DNA of 64,000 nt from Semisulcospira habei. Taxonomy: Eukaryota; Mollusca; Gastropoda; Semisulcospiridae. The notes beneath the pieces are model-generated. The model made no database searches and had not been told where the DNA came from. It saw nothing but the letters and a program-made list of their open reading frames with translations. Both the position numbers and the translations under genes were made by a program. The stretch covers positions 175,087,182 to 175,151,181 of the forward strand of contig BTPG01000001.1 in NCBI GenBank assembly GCA_036245525.1. The letters run 5' to 3'. Every line of letters begins with the position of its first letter. Position 1 is the stretch's first letter. Below are positions 46,469-55,309 of the stretch, one piece after another.

Positions 46469-47710
46469 ATGGCAGCGGGAGGATTTAATCATGAAGATTT
46501 TAAAATGGATGACACGTATGATTTTGGTAATACAACAGATATGGCAGATATGACAGATATGACTGGTACAAGAAATATTTACAGTTTACGTCATGAACTT
46601 TTAGAAACCAAAGTGAACTCATTTTATGATCATGTTGGTGGCCGCCCAGACAACGTAGACCCTAATCAGTTTGAACTTGATGGCAAGGGTCATTTATATT
46701 TAAATACTGTTGACAAAGGAAAAGTACTATTGACTAACAAAAAAGACCCTAGTAGGTTTAGGGCTTTAAGTACAATAAAAAATGAAGGTGGTGTTGGTGC
46801 CTTGCGTCAACTTGGAATTGGAGGGTCTCCTGTCACGCCAAGACTGGCTAGTGTTCTTCACGACACGCAAACAAAGTTGCCAACAGGGCAAGAGATTGAA
46901 ATGGCACCAGTAACAAGCCTACCAGAAATAGCAAACACAGTGATACAAGAAACCTCATTTACTGAAGGGCAATTAAATGACGCTATGAAAACAATAAACG
47001 ACCCACCTTTGTCAATGAGGGAGATTATGGGATTGGATAAATCACTGCAGACAATAAGAGGTGAGATGGTTAATAATCTTGCCAAACTAGGTGAGCTTGA
47101 TAAACACATTGAACGTGAAAAAGAGAAACTGGCTACCGCAGACAATGGAAATCTTGACACAGAAATGAAAGAAAGAATCCAACACAGATTAAATGATTTG
47201 CAGATAGAAAGATCAGGACGGTTAGAAACAATTAGTATTGGAAGACAAAAACTGAAATCACAGGTCAACAGAATTAGAGAAACTATTCAGAAAATACTTC
47301 ACGAAGACACTACTCTGGCTGAGAGACTTAAAACACTTTTCAGAGAACAGGGTATCACAATTGCTAGTTTAATTACAGCTCTTGGGTTTATTATCAGTAC
47401 TGTAGTGCTGGCTGTCTCCGGTGCTGGGGTTAGTGGGGGTGCACCACCAACCCCGGGCCCCCCGACTCCAACAGACCCAAAAGACTTACAGTCGTGGGTA
47501 AAAAAACAGTTGTCTCACATATCAGACTTGCTTAAAAAATTGGCTGTGAAAGCAGTGGACGCTTTGCCTGGCATTATAGGCACTGTTGTCAGTTGGTTGA
47601 TTACTACTGCAGCAAAGGCAGTAGGGTTTATGGCAGAACATGTGTGGGTCTTTTTGGTTACAGTAGGAGGGTTGATGGTGGGTTATTTAATGAAACAGAT
47701 AAAGAAGTAA
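46469..47710 (+). CDS. Polinton coiled-coil protein with hydrophobic C-terminus (413 aa)
   Basis: The acidic Met/Asp-rich N-terminus (DMADMTDMTGT) is followed by a globular part with FELDGKGHLYLNTVDKGKVL. A long charged helix predicted as coiled coil (about 185-290) comes next. At the C-terminus are three hydrophobic stretches (ITIASLITALGFIISTVVLA, about 296; LPGIIGTVVSWLITTAAKAV, about 366; VWVFLVTVGGLMVGYLM, about 392) separated by a Pro/Gly linker. I remember this C-terminal pattern from cnidarian Polintons. It is probably a membrane-active virion protein; that is inference. Its 3' end overlaps the 412-residue gene by 24 bp tail to tail. Confidence 0.88.
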   Translation: MAAGGFNHEDFKMDDTYDFGNTTDMADMTDMTGTRNIYSLRHELLETKVNSFYDHVGGRPDNVDPNQFELDGKGHLYLNTVDKGKVLLTNKKDPSRFRALSTIKNEGGVGALRQLGIGGSPVTPRLASVLHDTQTKLPTGQEIEMAPVTSLPEIANTVIQETSFTEGQLNDAMKTINDPPLSMREIMGLDKSLQTIRGEMVNNLAKLGELDKHIEREKEKLATADNGNLDTEMKERIQHRLNDLQIERSGRLETISIGRQKLKSQVNRIRETIQKILHEDTTLAERLKTLFREQGITIASLITALGFIISTVVLAVSGAGVSGGAPPTPGPPTPTDPKDLQSWVKKQLSHISDLLKKLAVKAVDALPGIIGTVVSWLITTAAKAVGFMAEHVWVFLVTVGGLMVGYLMKQIKK

Positions 47711-48925
47711 AACCCCTAATCCAGTGAGGCCTATTACCAATGCAGTTCTTTCTGACTCATGTACTGGTTGTATGGGTGCCGGTGATGGGGCTGGGGCCGG
47801 GGCCGGGGCTGGAGGTGTTACCGTCTGTAATGATTTTAACGGCTGTACATGTGTGGTTGTGGCCCCCAAGTTTACAGATTGATTGAGTCCTAATTTCTGA
47901 CCAACACCTGCAACAATGATTTCATTATTATAATTTGTTATTGTACCCATTTGGAGTTGAAGGTCAGATGGTAACATGTATAACCCAGTGCCAACTACAA
48001 AGTCAACTTTCGATCTGGCATATCTGAGTACGTTTTGGTAGCGCTGTATGCTAGATGGGAGATCTACTGTTGAATTAATTGAATCTTCAAGATTTGCTAG
48101 AAACTGTTTTTGTGCTTCAAATTTGCCACTTCCATTCAAAATGTTTGATTTTGTTAGTGATTGTGCTCCTAGTAAACACCAGACATATGTTCTGATAGAC
48201 TCATTGACGCGCTCGACTCCTGCTTGAGTAAACCCGTCAGATTTATCTAAGACAAATGTGGTCCAGGCGTTAGACTGCTTCTGCTCTATTGATCCTATCC
48301 AGACTTGTGATTTTGATGAGAATGAAGTGTAACCAGGGTAATAATCTTGAGGGTATTGTCTGTGACTCAAAGCGTAATACAATGTACCCATGCCTTTGTG
48401 ATCATCAAGTTTTTGTGTAAAGTCATACTTAGTGCCAGGGTTAATGTTAAATTCATTACAGATGCGTTCAAATGCTTTCATATCCATGGGGTTGTTATAC
48501 CTGTTGAAACTAGATTCAGTGGGCAGTGGTGTATGAAGTTCTGACAGTATACGTCTAAGCTGGTAATAAACATGGAAACGATACACAGATCTAATCAGTT
48601 TGTTTGAGTGATTCAAGTGGTCTGTAAATGAAACACCACAGCCTGTAGTTGAACATAGTATGGCAAAGTTGAGTTGGTTTTGAAACATCTGTAGTGGACT
48701 TGAGGACCACTTTCTTGCAGTTGAGTCATCTGTTATTGGAGGGTTTAGGTAATGGTCAAATGGATTTGGTACTTTGACTTGAAATAGATCTTGTACGCTT
48801 ACAGCTATGTCGAGTTGATTTAGTTGAATTATTTTCTGTTCATAAGTAGGTGCGACATTGTATTTGGCATCCACATTAAATTGAAATGCGTTTGTAGTGG
48901 TGATGGTTGGTGATTTAAATTCCAT
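47687..48925 (-). CDS. Conserved Polinton virion-type protein with C-terminal anchor (412 aa)
   Basis: A mainly soluble protein with KWSSSPLQMFQNQLNFAIL and STTGCGVSFTDHLNHSNKL (about 74-112), which I remember as a recurrent motif in Polinton proteins of unknown role. The C-terminal part has a VNLGATTTHVQPLKS block, an Ala-Pro repeat linker (APAPAPAPSPAP, about 375-387) and one terminal membrane segment (LVIGLTGLGVLLLYLF). The architecture suggests a spike or internal membrane-linked structural protein. The start faces the penton gene with a 24-bp gap; the end overlaps the 413-residue gene. Confidence 0.86.
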   Translation of the reverse strand: MEFKSPTITTTNAFQFNVDAKYNVAPTYEQKIIQLNQLDIAVSVQDLFQVKVPNPFDHYLNPPITDDSTARKWSSSPLQMFQNQLNFAILCSTTGCGVSFTDHLNHSNKLIRSVYRFHVYYQLRRILSELHTPLPTESSFNRYNNPMDMKAFERICNEFNINPGTKYDFTQKLDDHKGMGTLYYALSHRQYPQDYYPGYTSFSSKSQVWIGSIEQKQSNAWTTFVLDKSDGFTQAGVERVNESIRTYVWCLLGAQSLTKSNILNGSGKFEAQKQFLANLEDSINSTVDLPSSIQRYQNVLRYARSKVDFVVGTGLYMLPSDLQLQMGTITNYNNEIIVAGVGQKLGLNQSVNLGATTTHVQPLKSLQTVTPPAPAPAPAPSPAPIQPVHESERTALVIGLTGLGVLLLYLFH

Positions 48926-48949
48926 CCTTTTTTATATGAGATAATAAAA
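48926..48949. promoter_or_regulatory. 24-bp divergent start region
   Basis: The gap between the 412-residue gene (-) and the probable penton gene (+) holds CATATAAAAAAGG on the minus strand and GATAATAAAA on the plus strand, each immediately before its ATG. Confidence 0.6.
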
Positions 48950-49660
48950 ATGTTTATTACCTTAACAAATCTTGACACAAGCAAACCAGTGTGGTTAACT
49001 AATGGGATTGATAATCGTGATGGTAGCAAAGCTGCAGCTATCCATGAAATGTTCTACACAGTAAAATGGTTTAATGTAGAAGATAATATATATAATAAAG
49101 TAATTTTTGATGGTAAGACTGAAGCTATACCACCTGGGTATTATGACTTTTGTACTATAGCTGAATGGTTTCAAAGTAAATTTAAAATTAAAACAACTTT
49201 AAATCCAGCTAACCTACTTGTTACATTAGAATTTCTGAAACAAGATTGGTTAAAAATTTCAGATAGATTTGCATATTTACTTGGATTTTATATTGACGAA
49301 GATTGGTGGAGATCAGATGATTTAGATGAAGCTATGTCTGGTATTATAACAATGAAGACAAAAAAACTTAAAATAACTGGAAAACGCCCTGTCAATTTGT
49401 CAGTACACACAGTGCTAAATGTTTATTTGAAAGAACTAAACACATCTGAGAATGTTCACAATGGAAAGCCTTCAACTTTGTTGAGATGCTTACCAACTGG
49501 AACTGCTCCGTATTGTGAAAGTGTAGTTGTTAGATTTCCTAATTTGCAGTTTAAGAAATTAGGTTTTAGTTTCTTTGAGTCACTGAGTATATCTGTAACT
49601 AATCAAGATGACAAACCAGTTCTTATGCATGATTTTAGTGTTGTGTTGGAAATTAAATAA
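48950..49660 (+). CDS. Probable penton (minor capsid, single jelly roll)
   Basis: A beta-rich 236-residue protein with AIPPGYYDFCTIAEWFQSKF (about 59-78) and FAYLLGFYIDEDWW (about 107-120). The pairing of PPGYY with a downstream LLGF is what I remember of Polinton and adintovirus pentons. Further beta strands run to a VLMHDFSVVLEIK terminus. It would form the capsid vertices with the hexon. The start lies in GATAATAAAAATG. It is followed after 21 bp by the 291-residue gene. A different beta-rich structural protein is possible. Confidence 0.68.
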   Translation: MFITLTNLDTSKPVWLTNGIDNRDGSKAAAIHEMFYTVKWFNVEDNIYNKVIFDGKTEAIPPGYYDFCTIAEWFQSKFKIKTTLNPANLLVTLEFLKQDWLKISDRFAYLLGFYIDEDWWRSDDLDEAMSGIITMKTKKLKITGKRPVNLSVHTVLNVYLKELNTSENVHNGKPSTLLRCLPTGTAPYCESVVVRFPNLQFKKLGFSFFESLSISVTNQDDKPVLMHDFSVVLEIK

Positions 49661-49681
49661 TTTTATTTTTGTTTATAAAAA

Positions 49682-50557
49682 ATGAGTGGTGGTCCAAAGT
49701 TGAGAATCATACCAGTTGCATGTCCAGTAACAGAATTGAAAGATTTGGCAGACGTACAGGATTTTGAGAAGGAGGGGGATGTTGGAGAAATATATGGTTT
49801 TGAACTTGATTCAACTGGTATGTACAAGAGGAAAGTAATTGTTGACATGAAAGACGGTGAAAAACAGATTCCTAAACTTGGTCAGCTACGTGATGTTACT
49901 GTACCTACTCCACCTGTAAATAATTCGCCCTACAACTTAATACATGTGGGAAATAAGTGGGTGGTTTCACCTGTACCTGTTCCACCACCCACAATTGACT
50001 GGGACATAAAGTTGGAATTTATTAGTCCTTATGTATACACTGATGACGAAGGTGCCTTAGTGTTTAGGAAGGTTGTTAACTCGGGGCCGCTTATTGTAAG
50101 TCTTGTTCCAAGTTTTGCCCCAGACAACAATAGCAGAGAAAAACTGAAAGTTGAAAATTATGAGAGACGGCGGTATCTTCTTACAACTAGAAAGGGTAGA
50201 TCAGATACTTCTGTTGTGTTTATGCCAGCAAGCTTAGTCATGGCTAGAGAAGCGGCAATAGTATTTGAAATTATCATGAAATCTGTTGCTACTGCTAAAG
50301 AGGCTCAAATTGCACAAGGAATTAAACTTACATGGGATGAAACAGTAACAGAATCATCAAAGGTCTTTATTGCTATTACAAAAAATAATGATGTTATTAA
50401 TGTTTCAAGCAGTGTTCCAGCTGTCAAGGTGGTGGTCGACAAAACAACTTTTGTTCGTCTAACTTACATAAACCTTGAACACATTGATCTTGTTGCATTT
50501 TATTATGCCAGCAAATTGTATACTTTTGAAGAGTTGCAAAATGTAATTGCTGATTAA
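49682..50557 (+). CDS. Polinton structural-type protein, unknown (291 aa)
   Basis: It has no membrane segment. An N-terminal domain ending near DVTVPTPPVNNSPYNLIHVG is followed by a Pro-rich hinge (WVVSPVPVPPPTIDW, about 98-112). A beta-rich C-terminal domain contains ERRRYLLTTRKGRSDTSVVF and FVRLTYINLEHIDLVAFYYA. The two-domain build with a Pro hinge would suit a fibre or vertex protein, but I recognise no family. The start follows TTTATAAAAA. Location between the penton and the last gene supports a virion role. Confidence 0.8.
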   Translation: MSGGPKLRIIPVACPVTELKDLADVQDFEKEGDVGEIYGFELDSTGMYKRKVIVDMKDGEKQIPKLGQLRDVTVPTPPVNNSPYNLIHVGNKWVVSPVPVPPPTIDWDIKLEFISPYVYTDDEGALVFRKVVNSGPLIVSLVPSFAPDNNSREKLKVENYERRRYLLTTRKGRSDTSVVFMPASLVMAREAAIVFEIIMKSVATAKEAQIAQGIKLTWDETVTESSKVFIAITKNNDVINVSSSVPAVKVVVDKTTFVRLTYINLEHIDLVAFYYASKLYTFEELQNVIAD

Positions 50558-50587
50558 ATAAAAAAAAATATTTGTCAATAAAAAAAA

Positions 50588-51274
50588 ATGGTAAACTTCT
50601 ATCCGCAACTACCAACGCTTGATCCGACTGAAACAAATGTGACGACTAAAACAACGCTTGCGCCTGATCCGCATATGCCAATTGCTTCAGATAAAACATT
50701 ACAGGCAGACGCATTCAGATTAAATAATATTACAGAAGCTTTGAAATATTTGGAGAGTGAGGAGGCGAAATACTCACGGTGCAAAAGACGGTATAAGACC
50801 ATTTTTAATTCTGTTCAAAACACTTCTATGGCTATTGGTGCAGTTTCAGCTTCATGTTCTGTAGCGGGTATTGTTCTGTTCGCCACAGGAATTGGAAGTT
50901 TGGCTGGAATAGCAGTTGAGGGTGTTAGCGTTGCTACATGCCTGGCTTGCTTTGGTTTGGAAGCCTTGAACAAGAGGTTTCACACAAAATTACAGAAACA
51001 TGAAGCATTGAGTACGCTTGCTGGTGCAAAGCTGAGCAGTATGAAACTTATTATCAGTAAGGCATTGAATGATAATTGTATTGATGACGAAGAATTTAAG
51101 CGAGTCCAGGATGATTTAAATAATTACAAGAAACAGAAGTCTGAAATACAGAATAAAATGCGTAGTCAGTCTCCCGTGAATGTTGAAGAACTGAAGGCTA
51201 GTTTTTTAGCAGAGGGAAAAAAGATAGGGGTACAGGAAACCACAGAAAAACTACACAATCTTTTAAACAAATAA
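50588..51274 (+). CDS. Polinton membrane/coiled-coil protein, likely -1 frameshift site at its end (228 aa)
   Basis: A charged N-terminal region is followed by two adjacent hydrophobic stretches (about 78-122: MAIGAVSASCSVAGIVLFAT and AVEGVSVATCLACFG). The conserved block LIISKALNDNCIDDEEFKRV (about 155-174) and a C-terminal coiled coil follow. I remember the SKALND...DDEEF pattern from Polinton proteins in cnidarians. The start follows CAATAAAAAAA. The last sense codons read CTT TTA AAC AAA TAA, so the slippery heptamer T TTA AAC (51262-51268) is in the right phase four nucleotides before the stop. The -1 frame then continues to 51396. Confidence 0.88.
   Translation: MVNFYPQLPTLDPTETNVTTKTTLAPDPHMPIASDKTLQADAFRLNNITEALKYLESEEAKYSRCKRRYKTIFNSVQNTSMAIGAVSASCSVAGIVLFATGIGSLAGIAVEGVSVATCLACFGLEALNKRFHTKLQKHEALSTLAGAKLSSMKLIISKALNDNCIDDEEFKRVQDDLNNYKKQKSEIQNKMRSQSPVNVEELKASFLAEGKKIGVQETTEKLHNLLNK
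51262..51268 (+). promoter_or_regulatory. TTTAAAC slippery heptamer (candidate -1 frameshift signal)
   Basis: The heptamer is phased X XXY YYZ with respect to the 228-residue frame, and the zero-frame stop follows at 51272. No strong downstream stem or pseudoknot is visible; only weak AU stems are seen around 51276-51305. Confidence 0.55.
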
Positions 51275-51396
51275 AAATCAGATTTGGTAATCAATCAATA
51301 TTTTTGTCATATGCTTCGCAGAGAGATGACACATCATTTACACCACTTGTGCCTGATTATTTAGTCCCATCTGCACCACCACCAGAGTACTACTGA
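51268..51396 (+). CDS. -1 frame extension with PSAP/PPxY late-domain motifs
   Basis: After the heptamer the -1 frame is open for 42 codons and ends at TGA (51394-51396). It has no ATG of its own after the heptamer. It is not homopolymeric or repeat-derived. Its last residues, PSAPPPEYY, combine a PSAP motif (Tsg101-type) with an overlapping PPxY motif (Nedd4-type), as in budding domains of retroviral Gag and filoviral matrix proteins. Adenovirus protein VI also uses a PPxY. The likely product is a minor long form of the 228-residue protein. Alternatives are a single-base deletion in this copy, or chance. Confidence 0.5.
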   Translation, partial: QIKIRFGNQSIFLSYASQRDDTSFTPLVPDYLVPSAPPPEYY

Positions 51397-51470
51397 GAAA
51401 AAAAAGTTTTTTTATTGTCCATGTATCTTGATAAAACTGTCTCAGTGTCTTGGGACTTGAGTCAAGTTGT

Positions 51471-51539
51471 TGTAAGAACTTAGGGTAAGTACTTGTAAGA
51501 ACTTAGGGTAAGTACTTGTAAGAACTTATGGTAAGTAAT
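51471..51539. repeat. 23-bp direct repeat, three units, at the Polinton right flank
   Basis: Three copies of TGTAAGAACTTAGGGTAAGT plus ACT lie 75 bp beyond the last gene, the third copy slightly changed. An inverted partial copy (AAGTTCTTATGG) follows at 51544. This may be part of the element's terminal region. Confidence 0.85.
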
Positions 51540-51678
51540 TAATAAGTTCTTATGGCAACACACTTAAAGGTTACCTCTGCAGGTTCCTAAAAGTTAGTTG
51601 CAACTTGTTAATAAGTATTAAGTTTCACTTGGCATCACTTGATCAGGTAAATGATTGGGTATTGACAGAGACAATAGT

Positions 51679-51891
51679 TATAGAGAGAGAACAATAGAGA
51701 CCCGTAAGATAATCAGATCAATAAGGCCGCATCAGTCATACTCATCACTTTTTTAAAATCAAAGGGTTGATTCAGAATTAACGGGGGTAAAATTGGGGTC
51801 AAAATTTTGATATTAAAAATGGCGTAAATTAATGACTGATGAGGCTCTATTGAATTCATTGTCTTACGGGTCTCTATTGTTCTCTCTCTCG
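51679..51891. mobile_element. MITE-like element with about 58-bp inverted ends
   Basis: The left end (GAGAGAACAATAGAGACCCG, then GCATCAGTCAT) matches the reverse complement of the right end (ATGACTGATGAG, then CGGGTCTCTATTGTTCTC) with few mismatches. It is either an independent MITE or a rearranged end of the Polinton. Confidence 0.75.
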
Positions 51892-52110
51892 CCTTATATA
51901 ATGTATACACGCATTTCATGTGCGGCGCCAGTGGTCGGCGTTGGAACCAGAAGGGCGGGCAAGGAGCGCGAAAGGGTGGGGGTGGGCGTAGGTCTCTATT
52001 GTTCTCTCTCTCGCCTTATATAATGTATACACGCATTTCATGTGCGGCGCCAGTGGTCGGCGTTGGAACCAGAAGGGCGGGCAAGGGAGCGCGAAAGGGG
52101 GGGGGGGGGG
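51869..52110. repeat. 122-bp tandem duplication
   Basis: Two near-identical units begin GGTCTCTATTGTTCTCTCTC and end in AGCGCGAAAGGG followed by G-rich DNA. The first few bases of each unit coincide with the right end of the MITE-like element. Confidence 0.95.
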
Positions 52111-52308
52111 AGGGGGAATGGAGGAGGGATGGCCCCCACTGATCACTTGACTGATGAGACTGACATCACAGAATATCCCCATCATCAAGCAAGTATATTA
52201 TACTCGATCGCTTGTAACGTGACAAAGTTGGAACACTGACTTGACTGAAAGTCGGATACTTAACAAGTAACTTGAGATTTTATGACAACAATTTTCAGAG
52301 GCATATCA

Positions 52309-52430
52309 TCACAAGCGTCCCAGTAGCCCTCTTGTTGACAGAAATTTCTTAATAGGGACGGCACGCGCATCACAAGCGTCCCAGTAGCCCTCTTGTTGAC
52401 AGAAATTTCTTAATAGGGACGGCACGCGCC
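52309..52430. repeat. 62-bp tandem duplication
   Basis: Two copies of CATCACAAGCGTCCCAGTAG...TAATAGGGACGGCACGCG lie head to tail at the outer edge of the long inverted repeat. Confidence 0.95.
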
Positions 52431-53761
52431 GCCTCCCATCTGGTTTCACTGAATGCCGGGCCGGAGAGGGGTGGGTTGGGGGTTGGTACGGGTCAACACT
52501 GACCTATACTGAAACACAACCAGAGCAGTGGCAAATGCACGGACCCAGATCTTTAGTTCACGGCTGCAAAGTCTGGTCACTACTGACTCTGAGACACTCC
52601 TCTCCAAAAATTCCAAACTCAGCCTTTCCACGTCGGTAATGGGGTTCCATTGCTAACGACGCAGTCGGACATCTTTGTTTTTAACTCTCGTCAAATGCTC
52701 GTTTTCTTTTTATAACGTTTCTTGTGGGTTTTTTATCTATCGCCTATTTCATTCAAAATGTGATTTTGCAAAATAAACAAAAAGTGATAAAATTTCATTT
52801 AAAAATGGACAGCAATTAATGAAATAGTTTTTGTTTTGAGTGTATTTTGGGCTGATGCGGCTTAGTTTCCGAGGGCACTGACGTGGAAATTAGCAAAGTC
52901 GTTTCTGGTACACTCTAACTAGGGCATATGGGCCCCAGTGTTTCGTGAAAACGCTTGAAACAGACCAGGCTACGTCAAGTGTCACACTAGAAAAACTTCC
53001 GATCGCGGCCTGGCCTGTACTTTCTTACTTTTTAGCCTTTTCAAGTCGGCAAAGCGATCGCTGTCGCCATTGCTAACGACGCTGTCCGACATTTTGTTTT
53101 TACTCTCCTCTCACGACTTTTTAAAAAATGTGATATTATGGCAATTGTTATTATACTGCAGTATTTTGTTTATGGTAAAATATTTTTAAAAAATGGTTCA
53201 ATATAAACATTTTATTTAAAATGCTTAGAATGATCTACAGTTGATACAATACTTTGGCTTTGAGTGTATATGTATTTTAGTGTTGTTTGGCTGCCTCACG
53301 TGGTGCATGTGTAAGATTCCAGACCAGAACTGAACTGTGCAACTTAAGTATGAATGTAAGGGCTCATACACTTTTCAAAGTAGCCAGTCAGTTACAACTT
53401 TCGGCTTACACATGTGAGCAATCGAAAACCGACCGACACATTCCACACGGTTTCCTGAGCGGCTAGCTCGAACACTAACTAGCCAAACTCTTTCTGGTAC
53501 TCTATGACTAGAAAACAGAGGTAAATGAAACTTGCAGGGAGATATTAATCACTAAAGGTTTCGGAGCCTTTAAGAGACATGAAAGTATATGCCCCCGGCA
53601 ACATAGACACTGCCGCGGGTTTCATTATGGCACTGAGGTGGAAAGCGCTCTCTGGTAAGCTACAAGGGAACAGAACTAAATAAAATGGGCAGGCAGAGTT
53701 AAATCACTGAAGATTTTGTACCTTACGAAGATACATTTAGGTATATGCCGCCGACATGTTC

Positions 53762-54075
53762 CCTGCAGCTCTGTACAGTTTTCCATCCTGTCCCGCTTTG
53801 CCCGAAAGGAATAGATTCACATTAGCCTCTGATGTCCAAGGGGCTCGTGAGATCCAGCTCTTTATGACAAACGCCCTTCTCAATGCACCAGTTGCAGGGA
53901 GGGCATGGGTGGCGGTTGTGAACAGACTCATATAACCCACCAACACACACGCTGCAGTTCTGTACAGTTTTTCATCCTGCCCACCCCCCACCCCCCTTTG
54001 CCTGAGAAGAAATAGATTCACATTAGCCCCTACCAGTCACAGGGGCTCGTGAGATCCTGTCCTGTATGCCAAACG
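53762..54075. repeat. About 188-bp tandem duplication
   Basis: Shared words TGCAGCTCTGTACAGTTTT, AATAGATTCACATTAGCC and GGGGCTCGTGAGATCC occur in the same order about 188 bp apart. Confidence 0.85.
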
Positions 54076-54292
54076 TAATCCACCCCAGATGTTCCTATGA
54101 ATGTGGACGCGGTCAGTGTCCAGTAGTGATAGCCACACGGCCCCACATGTGGCCCTCATTGCTGGAAACCGATCCGCATCGGATGTTTATACTAACAGAG
54201 TGAACTGAGGGACTAAAAGCCCTAAGCATGAAATAGAAGGATAGGTGATTTTAATTGTGGCACAGTCTATCCCCTCTTTATTCTATTGGACT

Positions 54293-54294
<2 letters not shown>

Positions 54295-54372
<78 letters not shown>
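54295..54372. repeat. (TG)n microsatellite
   Basis: A TG tract with two CG interruptions, inside the inverted-repeat-bounded region. Confidence 0.95.
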
Positions 54373-54374
<2 letters not shown>

Positions 54375-55309
54375 CCAAGCCGTAATTTTCACACACGCAT
54401 GCACGCGCACACGAGTGTGATTGAGTGGCTGCAAGTTGCACCATAGGTGAATTTCCTGTACATAAAGTCTTTCGAACAATAAATTAAATTAGCTGCTTTA
54501 TTGATTTATCCCATAGGTGAGGTAGCAGGGATAATATGGGCAACCTAGAAACGTGTACAACACATGCGGACCACTCTTTATTCTAGTCACACTGTGACCT
54601 GTGAACACGGCATCCATGCTTGCGCGTACCAGCTCTTTCCCCGGGCGTTATAAGTTTGAGCATGTGTTCAGTCTTATGCTAAAACCTGACTTTGTCCGCT
54701 CTGAGAAGAACTGCGCAGTTCGTTTGCGGCAGCAGGTTCTCAGTAGCCTTTGTAAATGCAGGGGCAAATGTACATATATGCTAGGACTAGAAGCGGTATA
54801 TTGGCCTGTCTCCTGCATGGTTTCAGTTTCAGCAAGCATACTGGCCTGCAATACCAGCTTGGTGAAAATACATAGATTGTAATGAGTCTGTGCAAGTTTT
54901 GAAAACCTTCGGTGGTAAACCTCTCTCGTGATTTATACTATAGTGCTCCTCAGTTCCCGCATCAGAGTAGGGTTTGTCTAACGTGTAACCCCGAGGCGGC
55001 CGGCGAATTTTCGCAAACGAATGCGGGCGCTTTTGTGTGCGTTAGAAGCCTAGTGCCTGGCTTTAGGTTTCAAATGAATGGCCAAACAAACGCATACTTT
55101 GATTGTGCAGCATCAAATCTAACGCTCGTAGCACGTGAGGTCAACACAATACACTCAAACAAAAGTAATTTATCAATAGCTGACCATTTAAAGCATTCTA
55201 AATAAAACATTTGATTTTAAACACTTCGAAACATTGCTACAAGTTTCCTGGCAATATAGCAATAGATTATCAATTTCCACAGTATCACATAAAAAAAGAA
55301 AAACAACCG
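54373..55309. other. Non-coding interior of the inverted-repeat region
   Basis: I see no domain or RNA gene. Two open frames of about 95 codons have no family resemblance. Confidence 0.45.

Larger units (their letters stand above)
38005..51396. mobile_element. Polinton/Maverick (adintovirus-like) endogenous DNA virus
   Basis: Fourteen open genes lie within 13.4 kb with hardly any gaps. They include the Polinton core set: protein-primed PolB, DDE integrase, A32-like ATPase, double-jelly-roll capsid protein and a probable penton. Several small proteins remembered as recurrent neighbours in cnidarian and molluscan Polintons are also present. Block order is PolB block (+), integrase to capsid block (-), a 413-residue membrane protein gene (+), a 412-residue protein gene (-), then penton and two more (+). 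Every frame is unbroken except the end of the last gene, where a -1 shift is suspected. Adenain-type protease and terminal inverted repeats were not recognised. Intact genes suggest a young, possibly competent copy. Confidence 0.93.
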
